Shown here: piece after piece, positions 7,740 through 17,540 of the stretch | Position numbering within the stretch: the stretch's first letter is position 1 | Layout: each line of letters begins with the position of its first letter | Assembly: GCA_041908765.1 (NCBI GenBank) | Contig: JAYREU010000069.1 | Location: forward strand, 1 to 24,919 | DNA length: 24,919 nt | From: CAYUST01 sp041908765 | GTDB lineage: Bacteria; Patescibacteriota; Gracilibacteria; Absconditabacterales; Absconditicoccaceae | Direction of reading: 5' to 3' | Notes under the pieces: generated by a model | Databases searched by the model: none | The model's input: only the letters and a program-made list of their open reading frames with translations | What the model was told of the DNA's origin: nothing | Position numbers and translations under genes: made by a program

Positions 7740-8993
7740 TTACCGTTTTCCGTCAAACTGCTCAAAGAACTGCTCAATACGATCACGAAATGAGTCTCAT
7801 GAACTTGCATCCGTTTCTTGCAACCACTGTTCTTGTCTTTGCTCGATTTCACGTAAAGCATTTTCTTGTCGATCGTCAAATATTTTTTCAGTACGTGCAC
7901 TACCTGTTTGATCAATTGCTGTTCAGCTTGTTCATCAGGCTTTGAGTAATTGCTGTTGCTGCTCAAGGGCGCGCTCGAGGTCATCTTGGATATCTGAGGG
8001 AGTCTGAGGGAGCTTGTTGCGACGGACACACAGTTGTTGTGCATCCAAAGGCGCGCCCTGTGCTCGTAGGGTATGGAGCTGTACATATTTTTTTGCAAGA
8101 GCCACTACACCAGAGCTCACCTCTTGGAGACCTGTATGTCGTGCATGCCATTGTGGTTGCGTCAGACAGGTTTCTCGCTCAGAAATACATTGTTGAAATA
8201 TAAACATTTGTTCATCTTGGGCAAGAGGTAGGAGGGTCATGATGCGAATTGCTTCCTGTTGTTCGCGACGAAATGCATGTAATAAATTCGTACGACAATC
8301 TAACAGGTCTTCTTTGGGGGCATTTTCTTCTCAGATGATAGGTGCCTGTTCGAGAAAACTAATCAATCGTTTATTTTCGTCGAGCACAAGATGAATTGCC
8401 TCATACGCTTGAGTCAAAGCAGTTTTCGTCATGTTTGTTTGCGTGAGTATGTGCTGTCGTGCACGAAGCTGGAGTATATTGTCGAGGACAGTTGTATTGT
8501 GCGAGATGCGTTGCACCTGTATATCACTGTTCGGTTGCATAGCTAGTTGTTCATATTGTTGGCGAAGGGCAAGTAAGTCAGCTAGAGTACTTTCCGTTGG
8601 AGGAAGAGTAACTAACTGCATGAGACGACTTGTCAAACGCGTATACGGTTCTATTTCTGTGTCTTCCTGAACTCAGGAAAGGAGTAATCCTGCTAGAGCA
8701 GCTGATTGTGTTGCAGACCGCTTAGTTGCTTGCTCTGGGGGAAGAAGCGTAAGTATTTTCTGAGCTTGCGAATCAAGCGAAGCAATTCCTTGCTTGAGAA
8801 GTGCATCGCTTCAACTGTGCAGTGCTTGCTCCACGGTGAGTTGTTGGAGTTGGGTCAGTTGGAGTTGGTATTGTCTGAGAGTTCAGAAACGTTCTCGTTC
8901 GCTCCGCCACCACATGCCCAAAAAAATGCCCGCTCCAAGAAGGAGTAGATATCCTGCGTACAGGTAATGCTTTTGTGAACGGTGATGGTGCAT
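7740..8993 (-). CDS. Membrane-anchored coiled-coil protein of unknown function
   Basis: 417 residues with TGA as Gly (for example 8883, 8811, 8673, 8331, 7935, 7932, 7923, 7797) and a TAA stop at 7740. A His/Arg-rich N-terminus and one TM helix (about 11-27, 'YLYAGYLLLLGAGIFLG') are followed by an almost wholly helical body rich in Gln, Leu, Glu and Ala, without a catalytic signature. The topology fits a type II protein with an extracytoplasmic coiled-coil domain. It starts 35 bp after the serS stop and is probably in the same transcript, with lgt downstream. I do not recognise a family; a role as envelope scaffold or adaptor would be a guess. Start choice: first ATG after an in-frame TAA at 9042. 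Confidence 0.75.
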
Positions 8994-9028
8994 CCCACCG
9001 CAAAAAATAAAGTTGTTGTAGAGGGGTT

Positions 9029-10318
9029 TTATATAAGCTCCTTACCCATAAACGGCACCAAGACAGGAGGGATACGAATATCACCCTGCTCTGTTTGATA
9101 GTTTTCAACAATTGCTGCCAAAATTCTTCCGCAGGCTATTGCAGTTCCATTGAGTGCATGTGCAAATCATTTGGTCTCGCCTTGTTGGTATTTGATATTC
9201 CCTCTACGTGTTTGAAAATCAGTCGTGTTGGAAGTACTCGTGACTTCTTTGTACATATCTATCCCGGGAAACCATGCTTCAAGGTCGTATTTTTTGGCTG
9301 CTGGAGCTCCGAGATCTCCCGTACAAATGAGCAAACGTTGATAGGGAAGTCCCAGTGACGTCAGCAATTCTTCTTCGGTCTCACGCAGGAGTTCGTGTTC
9401 TTTGGCACTATCCTCAGGTAAGACAAAACTCACCATCTCAATCTTTTCAAATTGATGTACTCTGATCAGTCCTTTGGTATCTTTGCCGTACGTCCCTGCT
9501 TCTCTTCTATAACATGAAGAAAACCCTACATACCTCAATGGCAGTTGGTGTTGAGATAATGTTTCGCCAGCATGTTGTGCGACCAGTGGTACTTCTGCAG
9601 TACCAATAAGCCACAGGTCATCTTCTTCTCGTTCTTGACTTGGGGTAGCAGACTTAGGGTTCACTCTATACAAATTCATACTATCATTGGGCAAAAAGCC
9701 GGTCGTGTACATTGCGTCTTCCTTGACGAGCTGAGGCACCATAGCAAAAGAGAATCCTTTGCGAACAAGGGTCTGAACTGCTCGTTGAATCAAGGCGAGT
9801 TCAAGTAAGGCAAGTTCATCTCTTACAATCACAAATCTTGAGCCAGATAAATTGACTGCTCTGGTTTGATCCAGGTAGCCTTTGGCTTCGAGGATTTCTC
9901 GATGCGGTTTGGGAGTGAACGTGAAGGTAGGCTTGGTGCCACAGGTAGCGACGACCACATTTTCTGCATCACTTTTGCCGACAGGGACATCAGCTAGTGC
10001 AGGATTGGGAATCTGTGCAAGCAATGCATCAAACGTGTTTTTGGTTTCGTTATACTCATTTTCCAAAAATTCGATGCGATGTTTGAGCTGTTTGACTTGT
10101 TCAACCAATGCATCAGATGATGCACCAGCTCTTTTAGTTTGTTCAACTTGTTTGCTCAACGCATTTCTTTGTGCATTGACTTCATCAAGTTGTCATTTGG
10201 TAGTTCTCAGAGCACTATCAAGCAGATCAATTTGTGTCCAATCGAGCTGAATTCATTTGTTAGCAGCACCCTGCCGATAAGTTTGAGGGTCGAGGCGATA
10301 TTGTTTGAGGTCGATCAT
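9029..10318 (-). CDS. serS: Seryl-tRNA synthetase
   Basis: 429 residues, the usual length for bacterial SerRS. The cytosolic class II synthetase activates serine and charges tRNA-Ser. The N-terminal tRNA-binding arm (about 1-110) has the expected 'MIDLKQYR' start and long antiparallel coiled coil. The catalytic domain shows motif 2 'GFSSCYRREAGTYGKDTKG' with the following 'VHQFEKIEM', and motif 3 'HALNGTAIACGRILAAIVEN'. Three TGA codons (10253, 10193, 9167) are read as Gly; the last falls in 'TKGFAHALNG', immediately before motif 3. It is the first gene of a minus-strand series with the coiled-coil gene and lgt. A candidate promoter is at 10372-10399. The first ATG is used; no Shine-Dalgarno. 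Confidence 0.97.
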
Positions 10319-10371
10319 TACACGACAAAATATAACAAATAAAGAAACTGCTCTTGCAGTCAGTAGGCTAG

Positions 10372-10399
10372 TGTATACCTATGTAGATGATTTTATCAA
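10372..10399 (-). promoter_or_regulatory. Candidate promoter of serS
   Basis: On the minus strand TTGATA (10394-10399), a 16-bp spacer and TATACA (10372-10377) put the transcript start about 45 nt upstream of the serS ATG. The 92-bp interval between serS and the divergent nuclease gene must hold promoters for both. Confidence 0.4.
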
Positions 10400-10410
10400 T
10401 CGAAAATGTG

Positions 10411-10818
10411 ATGCAGGATACACAATGGTTTGTTTTAATCGGGTGAATTGGAGTAGGTATCCTGATCGGATACTTGTTTGCAAAGATTTTCTTTTTGAGT
10501 GATATCAAACGTCATCGTGCTGGTGCAGTCAAACAATCCCAGCATACGACGCTATGATATGTGCACGAAAAAGTTGCGCCCCTCCTCCCCGACTTCCCCT
10601 ATCATTACAAGGACTTGATGTTTTTGGGGAAAGGAGTAGATTACATCGTCTTCGATGGGTTGAGCACAGGACAGGTACGTGAAATTATTTTCTTGGAAAT
10701 TAAGTCTGGTCAATCACAACTCTCTCCCAACGAAAAACGTATCAAAGAAGCCATTGATGACAAACGTGTCCGTTTTGAAACCTTACGTATGCGCTACCCA
10801 GCTACCTCACCAAAATAG
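10411..10818 (+). CDS. TM-anchored endonuclease-like protein (Endonuc_Holl / Holliday-junction-resolvase-related family)
   Basis: 135 residues with TGA as Gly (10444, 10555) and a TAG stop. An N-terminal TM helix (about 7-28, Gly/Ile/Leu-rich) is followed by a basic linker and the domain known as PF10107. Recognised features are 'LPDFPYHYKDLMFLG', 'VDYIVFDGLSTG' and 'EIIFLEIKSGQSQLSPNE'. The Asp of 'VDYIVFDG' and the Glu-x-Lys of 'FLEIKSG' fit a PD-(D/E)xK nuclease core. The family is annotated as predicted endonuclease distantly related to archaeal Holliday junction resolvase; substrate and in vivo role are unknown. A GTG at 10561 would start a soluble version; I prefer the ATG at 10411 because the helix is an uninterrupted in-frame extension. 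The next gene starts 35 bp downstream on the same strand. Confidence 0.8.
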
Positions 10819-10853
10819 CACTTCCTAGTACTCTTTAATTTATTTTGTTGCTT

Positions 10854-11765
10854 ATGAACGCACTCAACCTTTGTACCTACTTGCAAGAAGGACTTTTTTT
10901 TAACGCACTCGCTGAACAAAAATCCATAGATGCAATCATTATAGACAAAGCTGTGCCTGCGAGTTGGGACAAAACCATACCCGTGTATAGTTTGCAAGAT
11001 ATGCAACGATGAGCAGCTGGCGCACTTCAGGCATTGGTGGGTAAGCACAAACATATATTAGTCTTGCGAGAGAAGTTACCCATACGATATCTCCTCCCCC
11101 TTTTGCACACTGCTCCCAAAGAGCTATCGATTACCATAGTCAATATCTGAGCGTGAGTGAGTGGTCTGTTGCCAAAAGGTATGCCAGATCTGACCGATAT
11201 TGATCATGTCCTCCCCACAGATTTTCGTATTGTTGAACCGTGTGATGTATTGAGTTTTTTTGTGTTGCTCAGACAACCAGGTCATACCTACATCAGACTC
11301 CCGCACAAAGAGTTTGTAGCAGACTTGCTCCAAGGTGAAGGCACTCCTACCCGAGACAACGGCTTGCTTGATGCAACTAAGCGATGATATAGTGGTGATG
11401 AGGCCACCATTATTTGCCCAGGATGATTGCTCTCGTGAGTGATCCAAGCACTCCACACCTTGGGAACCGAAGAACGTACTGCAGATCTTTTTGTCGTGAG
11501 TGATTATCGTTTCAAACGATCAAAAGAATTACTCGCAAGTTGCAAAAAAACAGAACATTGCATCGTCCTGCTTGATCAATCCCTTACCAGTACCTACCAA
11601 GAACTCCTCACGCTCACCTGTACCCATAAAGTCTCAAGCAACGTCAAGCTTGATTTCCTCCTTCCGCAAACAACCACTCCTACTACGATTTTGAGCGACG
11701 ACCTACGACACCAAGCAGGCTTTTCACCTGAAATGTTGTATGAACGCTTATCAGAGATGCTATAA
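10854..11765 (+). CDS. Divergent transketolase-like protein (Pyr plus C-terminal domains only)
   Basis: 303 residues with TGA as Gly (for example in 'QRGAAG', 'IGAGVSG', 'CPGGLLSGV') and a TAA stop. The length matches the C-terminal half of transketolase or DXP synthase or a split transketolase subunit. The segment 'RIVEPCDVLSFFVLL' with 'HTYIRLPHKEF' resembles the end of the pyrimidine-binding domain. 'GDEATIICPGGLLSGVIQAL' with 'FVVSDYRFKRSKELL' and 'HCIVLLDQ' resembles the C-terminal domain. Where the catalytic Glu of the Pyr domain (GxxEQxM) is expected, the sequence reads 'SLQDMQRGAAG', so the Glu seems lost. No thiamine-diphosphate-binding (PP) domain is encoded nearby. It may be a non-catalytic or remodelled relative; assignment is by motif order only. 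It is probably cotranscribed with the nuclease gene upstream. Confidence 0.5.
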
Positions 11766-11770
11766 AACAA

Positions 11771-11887
11771 TACTCCCCCTGACAAGGGGGAGCGAGAGGG
11801 GGTTTTATGTGCGTGTAAGGAATTTATTTCTAAAACCCCCCATAGTCCACCCTTACGGGTACCGAGGCCCCCTTAACAGGGGGGAAG
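11771..11887. repeat. MITE-like palindromic repeat, copy 3 (inverted relative to copy 1)
   Basis: About 117 bp between convergent genes. Terminal palindromes CCCCCTGACAAGGGGG (11775-11790) and CCCCCTTAACAGGGGGG (11867-11883) enclose GAGAGGGGGTTTTA and its counterpart TAAAACCCCCCATAGTCC. The ends align with 6708-6828 in the reverse orientation. It probably also ends transcription from both sides. Confidence 0.75.
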
Positions 11888-11898
11888 GATTTGTTATT

Positions 11899-12633
11899 CT
11901 ACTCCACGCTATATCCTGCGGCGTCTTCGCCTATAAATTTCAATAATATTTGGGCAACGGCTCCTACATCACGTTCACAGTAAGCAGTGATTCTCGGGAG
12001 TTCTTTGTCGTCTCGGTAGGCACGTGCTACTTGTTCACCACTGATATCAGTTTTTGGAGATGGGATACCCATAACTCTACTCAGCAAATCTAGTGAAATA
12101 AAGTTTTTTCTGTCGCCGAATTTCCAAAGTTCGAGGGTATCAATATGATTGACCTCCCAAGGTTTTTTGTCTTGCATATCGAGGATGGTTGGAATTGCCA
12201 ATCTGTTGACCAATGCTCTTCTACATATATAGGGGATATCAAACTCTCTGATATTATGTCCACACAGTTGGTGAAATGATTTGTTGTAATGAGCGTTGAG
12301 GAGTTCAAAAAAGTCAGCTAGAAGCATTGCTTCGTTGTCTCCAGCAAATGATTTGAGACGAAATTGACGTTCGCCTTCGGGAGTTTTGGCAAAGTAACCA
12401 ACAGAAATCACAATAATCTTCCCAAATTCTGCGAAGATACCACTACGATTGTCATATAACTCTGCAGGAGACATTGGCTCATCACCGTCACCATGCACAT
12501 ACTCACCTACTCTTTTGGATTTTCTCTCCCATAAGCTTTTCATACCATCATCGAGATCATAAAAGCTAGACTGTTGAGGCACACATTCTATGTCCAAGAA
12601 CAAGACATTACTGAGCGTTACTTTGAGTGTCAT
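11899..12633 (-). CDS. Predicted 3'-5' exonuclease related to the PolB exonuclease domain
   Basis: 244 residues, uninterrupted, TAG stop. A DnaQ/RNase H-fold exonuclease with the three acidic motifs of this family: Exo I 'LFLDIECVPQQ', Exo II 'LCGHNIREFDIPYICRRAL' and Exo III 'ITAYCERDVGAVAQI'. Between them lie the strand 'GKIIVISVGYF' and 'HIDTLELWKFGD'. The family (PF10108, DNA_pol_B_exo2) occurs as stand-alone proteins in bacteria and presumably degrades or proofreads DNA in the cytosol; its exact role is not established. It is transcribed divergently from ftsH with 152 bp between the start codons, and converges on the transketolase-like gene across repeat copy 3. Confidence 0.9.
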   Translation of the reverse strand: MTLKVTLSNVLFLDIECVPQQSSFYDLDDGMKSLWERKSKRVGEYVHGDGDEPMSPAELYDNRSGIFAEFGKIIVISVGYFAKTPEGERQFRLKSFAGDNEAMLLADFFELLNAHYNKSFHQLCGHNIREFDIPYICRRALVNRLAIPTILDMQDKKPWEVNHIDTLELWKFGDRKNFISLDLLSRVMGIPSPKTDISGEQVARAYRDDKELPRITAYCERDVGAVAQILLKFIGEDAAGYSVE

Positions 12634-12785
12634 GGCATTTGCGACAATGAGTAAATAAACAATCTATAGAGAACGTATGCAGATAGTCAAGCTGACAATA
12701 CCTTGATGCTTACTTACGCTTTCAATGTGTACTTATTTTCGTATAGTATCACCCAAACAATTTTATTTACTTAGTCGACTATTGT
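12634..12785. promoter_or_regulatory. Divergent promoter region between the exonuclease gene and ftsH
   Basis: For the minus-strand exonuclease, TTGACT (12685-12690), a 16-bp spacer and TATAGA (12663-12668) form a good promoter. For ftsH only a weak candidate is visible, TATAGT at 12742-12747 with a poor -35. No Shine-Dalgarno precedes either ATG and no operator-like palindrome was noticed. Confidence 0.5.
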
Positions 12786-14810
12786 ATGAAAAAAGGGTTA
12801 GGGTTCTTTGTGTTCGCTGCACTACTTATTACACTCATATTAGGAAGTTTGGAAACATTTTTTATGCAAGATACCACACAACAAGGTGTTACTGCAAAGG
12901 AGTATACTGGCGTCAATGTCACTACATTCGTAAACTTGTACAATCAAGGCACTTTTGAAAAAGTTATCGTCACGGATGGGGTAAAGATGGCAGGATACCA
13001 AGTAGTCACACCAATTACTCAAAAAAAGAACTTCTTCAACGTGAACGTTGAGAAACAGTATTTGATCTATGAAGCAAACAAGCCAGTTGATACTTCATTG
13101 CAAGAATTGGGGATTTCATTGTCTGGTGCTACCACACCAATTGACATTGCCTTTGAAGAGAAATCATTGTTGGGAAGTGTATTCATTGAACAAATACTCC
13201 CACTCCTCTTTTTTGTAGGAGTATTGTTGCTGGCGTTTAGATTTTTTGGTCCCAAAGGTGGTGGTATGCCCTTCGGCACCAAGGCAGGTATTCTGAGGAC
13301 AAATACGGATGTCAAAACTAAGTTCAAGGATGTCGCAGGTATGGAAGAAGTCAAACAAGAACTGATTGAGATAGTAGACTTTTTGAAAGACTCCAAAAAA
13401 TACCAAAAAGTCGGTGCAAGAATTCCCAAAGGTGTCCTCTTATATGGGTCTCCAGGTAGTGGAAAAACCTTATTAGCAAGAGCTGTAGCTGGTGAAGCAG
13501 GCGTTCCCTTCTTCTCTGCATCTGGATCTGAATTTATGGAAATGCTCGTAGGTATGGGCGCTGCTAAGGTCAGAGAACTCTTCAAAAAAGCAAAAACCGC
13601 CTCACCAAGTATCATTTTCATAGATGAGATTGATACTATTGGCAAAAAAAGATGATCTTGATTCACTGGAGGTCATCAAGAACAGGAGCAAACGCTCAAT
13701 CAAATTTTGACAGAAATGGATGGATTTGATACGGATACCAATGTCATAGTTATAGCAGCTACCAACAGACCTGACATCTTGGATAGCGCATTGCTGAGAC
13801 CGGGAAGATTTGACAGAAAAGTCTATGTCAGTAGACCTACCCTCGAAGAAAGAATTGAAATTATTAAAATCCATGCAGTAGGCAAACAACTCGCTGATGA
13901 TGTGGATCTTGAACAACTCGCAAGACGTACAAGTGGGTTTGTAGGTGCTGATTTGGAAAACATCGTCAACGAAGCTGCACTCAAAGTAGCCAAAGAAAAT
14001 AGAACCAAACTCACCAATAATGACTTCGACTATGCGCTCGAGAAGATCGTGATGGGCCCAGAGAAAAAGATTAAATCCCTCAAAGAGAAAGAAAGAAATA
14101 TTGTAGCACTACATGAATTGGGACATGCGGTGACTGCCTACTGTCTCCCTAATGCAGACCCGGTCGAAAAAATTTCTATTGTCTCGAGAGGTATGGCATT
14201 GGGTGTTACTTGGATGTTGCCTTCTGAGGATAGATATCTGTACTCGAAGTCTAAGTTCTTGGATGAAATGGTAACACTCCTTGGTGGAAGAGCTGCTGAA
14301 GAAGTTTTCTTTGGTAAGGATGAGATTACGACAGGCGCTTCCAACGACTTTGAAAAAGTTGCAAAAATAGCTTACAATATGATTCTCAAGTATGGTATGG
14401 ATGAGGAACTTTGAACAGTGTTGTACTATGATAGTGAACACACAGAATTCTACCCATTCAAACCCTATAGTGAAAAACTTGCTGAAAAAGTTGACCAAAA
14501 GGTCAAAGAGTTAGTCACAGAGGCGTATGCAAAAGCAGTTGGATTGATCAAAAAGTATAAAGATCAAATCACGTTGATGTCTGGTTATTTATTAGAAAGA
14601 GAATATATTACCAAAGAAGAATTTAATCTATTGATGGAGGATCCAGAGCATATGGAGGTAACTTTAGCTAGTTTCAAAAAGAAGACCGCCCAGCTTATCA
14701 AAGATGACAAAAAAATGAATGAGAAGGAGAAAACAAAAAAACCTACTAAACGCAAAAAGGATGAAAAGACAATTATCAAGGAGACGTTAGATACATTCTT
14801 GGGTGGGTAA
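12786..14810 (+). CDS. ftsH: ATP-dependent zinc metalloprotease FtsH
   Basis: 674 residues. A membrane AAA+ protease that extracts and degrades membrane and some soluble proteins. It has an N-terminal TM helix (about 5-25), an extracytoplasmic domain, a second TM helix (about 138-157), Walker A 'GSPGSGKT' (about 222-229), Walker B 'IIFIDEID', the SRH region 'ALLRPGRFDRK', zinc motif HELGH (443-447), and the third ligand region 'TTGASNDFEK'. A Lys-rich tail follows. TGA codons at 13653, 13659 and 14412 fall on family glycines ('KKRGSGFTGGHQEQEQTLNQ', 'GMDEELG'); under the standard code the gene would look broken in three. The pore loop reads Met-Leu254-Val-Gly where the family has Met-Phe-Val-Gly, and the extracytoplasmic domain is divergent. 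ATG at 12786 gives the expected N-terminal helix. Monocistronic. Confidence 0.97.
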
Positions 14811-14815
14811 CCTCG

Positions 14816-14963
14816 TGTTATTCTGAACCTCGAGCATAGCGAGTGGGTGAAGAATCTAGGAAAGCGTATTATTTTATTAAGAAGCACATAAATGATAATA
14901 GCGTCTTGTTAAAATTTCACGTCTCCTGGATTCTTCGTATCGCAGGACTCGACTCAGAATGAC
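14816..14963. repeat. Imperfect inverted repeat element between ftsH and the flippase gene
   Basis: About 148 bp. The left arm (14818-14866, TTATTCTGAACCTCGAGC ... GAAGAATCTAGG) is matched in reverse complement by the right arm (14925-14963, containing GGATTCTTCG and CTCAGAATGACG). This is the layout of small dispersed repeats ending in TTCTGA/TCAGAATGA found in many bacteria. It has no coding content and may fold into a terminator-like hairpin after ftsH. It is unrelated to the C/G-run repeats at 6708 and 11771. Confidence 0.65.
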
Positions 14964-15009
14964 GATGTCAGGCCTCTTAAATCTCAAATCTTAATTCTTA
15001 TTTCTCGTT

Positions 15010-16500
15010 ATGGCACATCATGTAGTCAAAGATGCGGTCTGGCAAATCATAGGGAGAGTCGTGAGTGCGGTGTGAGGTTTTTTGGTGATTAAAATGATCA
15101 CGCCGTATCTCGGACCATTGAGATTTGGTGACTACTCTACTATTCTCAAGTATTTTGCCATTTGGTCTGCTTTGGCAGATTTTGGGATGTATGTGATAGC
15201 ACTCAAGAAACTGGGTAGCATTCCAGCTGAGCAACATGAAGCTCGTAAGCTACTTTATAGTAAATTCGTAAGTACAAGGATCATCTTGATTGTACTCATC
15301 TATGTGAGTGCATATCTGTTGACATTCTTTATCCCCGCATATACGTCCAATCCATATCTTCTGTGGTGATTGCCCCTAGGAATGATTTTTTCTGCAAGCT
15401 TTATGGCGGCTGGGATTATCCAGATACCCTTGCAACTCTATCGAAAAATGCACCAACTCAGTATCGGCTTGACGGTAGCGAGAGTTGCTCAGTTGGCCGT
15501 GTTGGTAGTTGTGACGCTTTTTGTCTATCCACAAGTTTCGTTTGCGACAATGGGTGACTGACTTGCTCCTTTTGTACGAATTATTGCATCAGTAGTGATC
15601 AGCGGTCTGGCTCAAGGGATCTATGTGTTTCGACAAGGCAACAAGCATCTTGCACTCAGTCGAAAACTGGATTGGTCATTTACCAAACATATCATTGGAG
15701 AAAATTGGCAGTATGGCGTGGCGTATTATTGTAGTAGTTTTCATACGCTTATTGTGTTGCTTTTGTTTTCATGGTTTTTCCCGACGACAGAAGGATTTAC
15801 GTTGGTGGGGAAACGAGCGTTGTGACTATCACTACTTGAAATATTGCTCATCGTGCCGTCTGCCTTGGGAAATAGCCTGATTCACAAGGTTGCAGGAAAT
15901 ACGTTAGCAGAGCAACGCCACAGTTTTGGAAATTTATTGATGACGGTGATTTGGATAGGCTGTATCATATGCATAAATTTTGTGATTTTTGCACCGCATA
16001 TTATTCATTTTTTGTGAGGAGATGCTTTTTTGGCCACTGCCACCCAACGAGGTTCTGATACACTATTGCCTTGGCTTGCGATTATTCTCACGCTGAGTTT
16101 TGTGAAGCAGATATTTAATTATCTTTTCGTGAGCACCCATCTCCAAAATAAACTCTTGCAGATCAATTTAGTAGGAGTCATCATCGGAGTAAGTATCGGT
16201 ATTCCCCTTATTTTGCGTTATGGGCTTATGGGAGGATTGATAACTCAAGGGCTTTTGGAAGTGCTGTTTGTCATTTGATCACTCTGGACCGCCCACAAAC
16301 ATGGTGTACTACCGTATATCGATATTCCACTCGTGGTTTTCTGGATTGCATCCACTGCCCTGATAAGTGGAGTAGGCTACTGAATACTACACACTTGGCA
16401 CGTGACGTGATGGGCACGAATACTCCTCAGTTTGGGTGGCACGGGAATACTTACCCTTCTCTCCAAACCACACCTCGCTCGTTTACTCAAGGGACTGTAA
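15010..16500 (+). CDS. Polysaccharide/oligosaccharide flippase-like membrane protein (MOP superfamily)
   Basis: 496 residues with TGA as Gly (for example 15073, 15367, 15559, 15826, 16015) and a TAA stop. About 12-14 hydrophobic segments span the protein. The start, 'VVKDAVWQIIGRVVSAVGGF' followed by 'ITPYLGPLRFGDYSTILKY', is typical of Wzx/RfbX-type polysaccharide biosynthesis proteins (conserved N-terminal Gln, Arg and 'YLGPxxFGxYS'). Such proteins flip lipid-linked glycans across the cytoplasmic membrane. ddl begins 19 bp downstream on the same strand, so the pair is probably one transcript serving the envelope. Whether the substrate is lipid II (MurJ-like) or another glycan carrier cannot be told from the sequence. 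First ATG used; no Shine-Dalgarno. Confidence 0.82.
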
Positions 16501-16519
16501 GTTTTAACCATACTTTCAC

Positions 16520-17467
16520 ATGACATATCCATATACAATTGGGATCATCACGTGATGAGAAGATGGCGAAAGAGTTGTCTCATTAGCAAGCGCTACTGAA
16601 GTAGAGAAAGCTTTGCGTGATGCATCTTTTGAGGTGGTGGTGTTTGATATGCCAAGAGATTGGAATCGTTTTGAAAGTGTACTTAGTGCGCAAGCACTTT
16701 CCTTCGTCTTTTTGATGATCCATGGTACGTGAGGGGAAGATGGCGAGCTTGTAAGTGTACTCGATATGTATCATGTCCCCTATCAGTGTGCTGCACGTGA
16801 TATACTGCAGTTGACGATAGATAAACGAACAACCAAACAAGTTTGGCGTCAAGCGTGATTGCCCGTAGCAAATGATATGCTCATTCTCCCTCTGGAGTGT
16901 GCTGTTGAACAGTTGTCACAACGTATAGTTCAAGAAATTGGCTTTCCTTGCGTGCGAAAAGTACTTGCTCAATGAAGTAGTAATTGAGTACATATCATTG
17001 AGGATAAAGATTGACTGGAGGCTGTCATGACTCTCTATGCACACTACACAGAGCAGGTATTGATCGAATCTTTTTTGCAAGGAGATGAGATTACCGTATG
17101 ACTTTTGGAACAGCCCGATGGTACGGTCACCGCTCTCCCTATCACCCTCATCATTCCACCACGTGAGGGTGGCTTTGATTTTGCAAATAAATATAACGGC
17201 AAGACCCAAGAAATATGCCCTGCTCCCCTCTCTGCGCCACTTACCGAACAGTGTCAACAACTAGCGGTAGATTCGTATACAGCGGTTTGATGCCAAAAAT
17301 ATGCAAGAGTAGATATGATAATCACATGAGATGGTCCAGTATTGCTCGAAATTAATACCATACCAGGCTTTACTTCTCAAAGTCTCTATCCCAAAGCCGC
17401 TCAAGCTGCTTGAATACCATTTGGTAAGCTATTGGAGCACTTGATGGAGGTAGGGAGCAGGAGATAA
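16520..17467 (+). CDS. ddl: D-alanine--D-alanine ligase
   Basis: 315 residues, normal family length; ATP-grasp enzyme that joins two D-alanines for the peptidoglycan stem peptide. Motifs in order: 'GIITGGEDGERVVSLASA' (family GGxSxExxVSL), 'IHGTGGEDGELVSVLDMY' (family HGxxGEDG), 'GSSNGV', 'LIESFLQGDEITVGLLE', 'FDFANKYNGK', 'YARVDMI', and 'LLEINTIPGFTSQSLYPKAA'. TGA codons fall on the conserved glycines of the first, second and third motifs, which is strong evidence for TGA = Gly. The equivalents of the E. coli DdlB catalytic Glu15, Ser150 and Tyr216 all seem present. It lies 19 bp downstream of the flippase gene. Resistance-type (D-Ala-D-Lac) specificity was not assessed. Confidence 0.95.
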
Positions 17468-17483
17468 TTTTCTTGTCTAAGAT

Positions 17484-17511
17484 TTGACAAATTATTTTTT
17501 ATATGTATGCT
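17484..17511 (+). promoter_or_regulatory. Promoter of the 17541-18179 gene
   Basis: Consensus TTGACA (17484-17489), 16-bp spacer, TATGCT (17506-17511). It lies 17 bp after the ddl stop; the leader is about 20-25 nt. Confidence 0.65.
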
Positions 17512-17540
17512 TATAAAGTTATTTTAAACCTAACTGCAAG

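Noticed and set aside
13623..13710. ftsH as a frameshifted or broken pseudogene
   Set aside because: The only interruptions are TGA codons at 13653, 13659 and 14412, all on family glycines in one continuous frame; with TGA = Gly the protein is full length.
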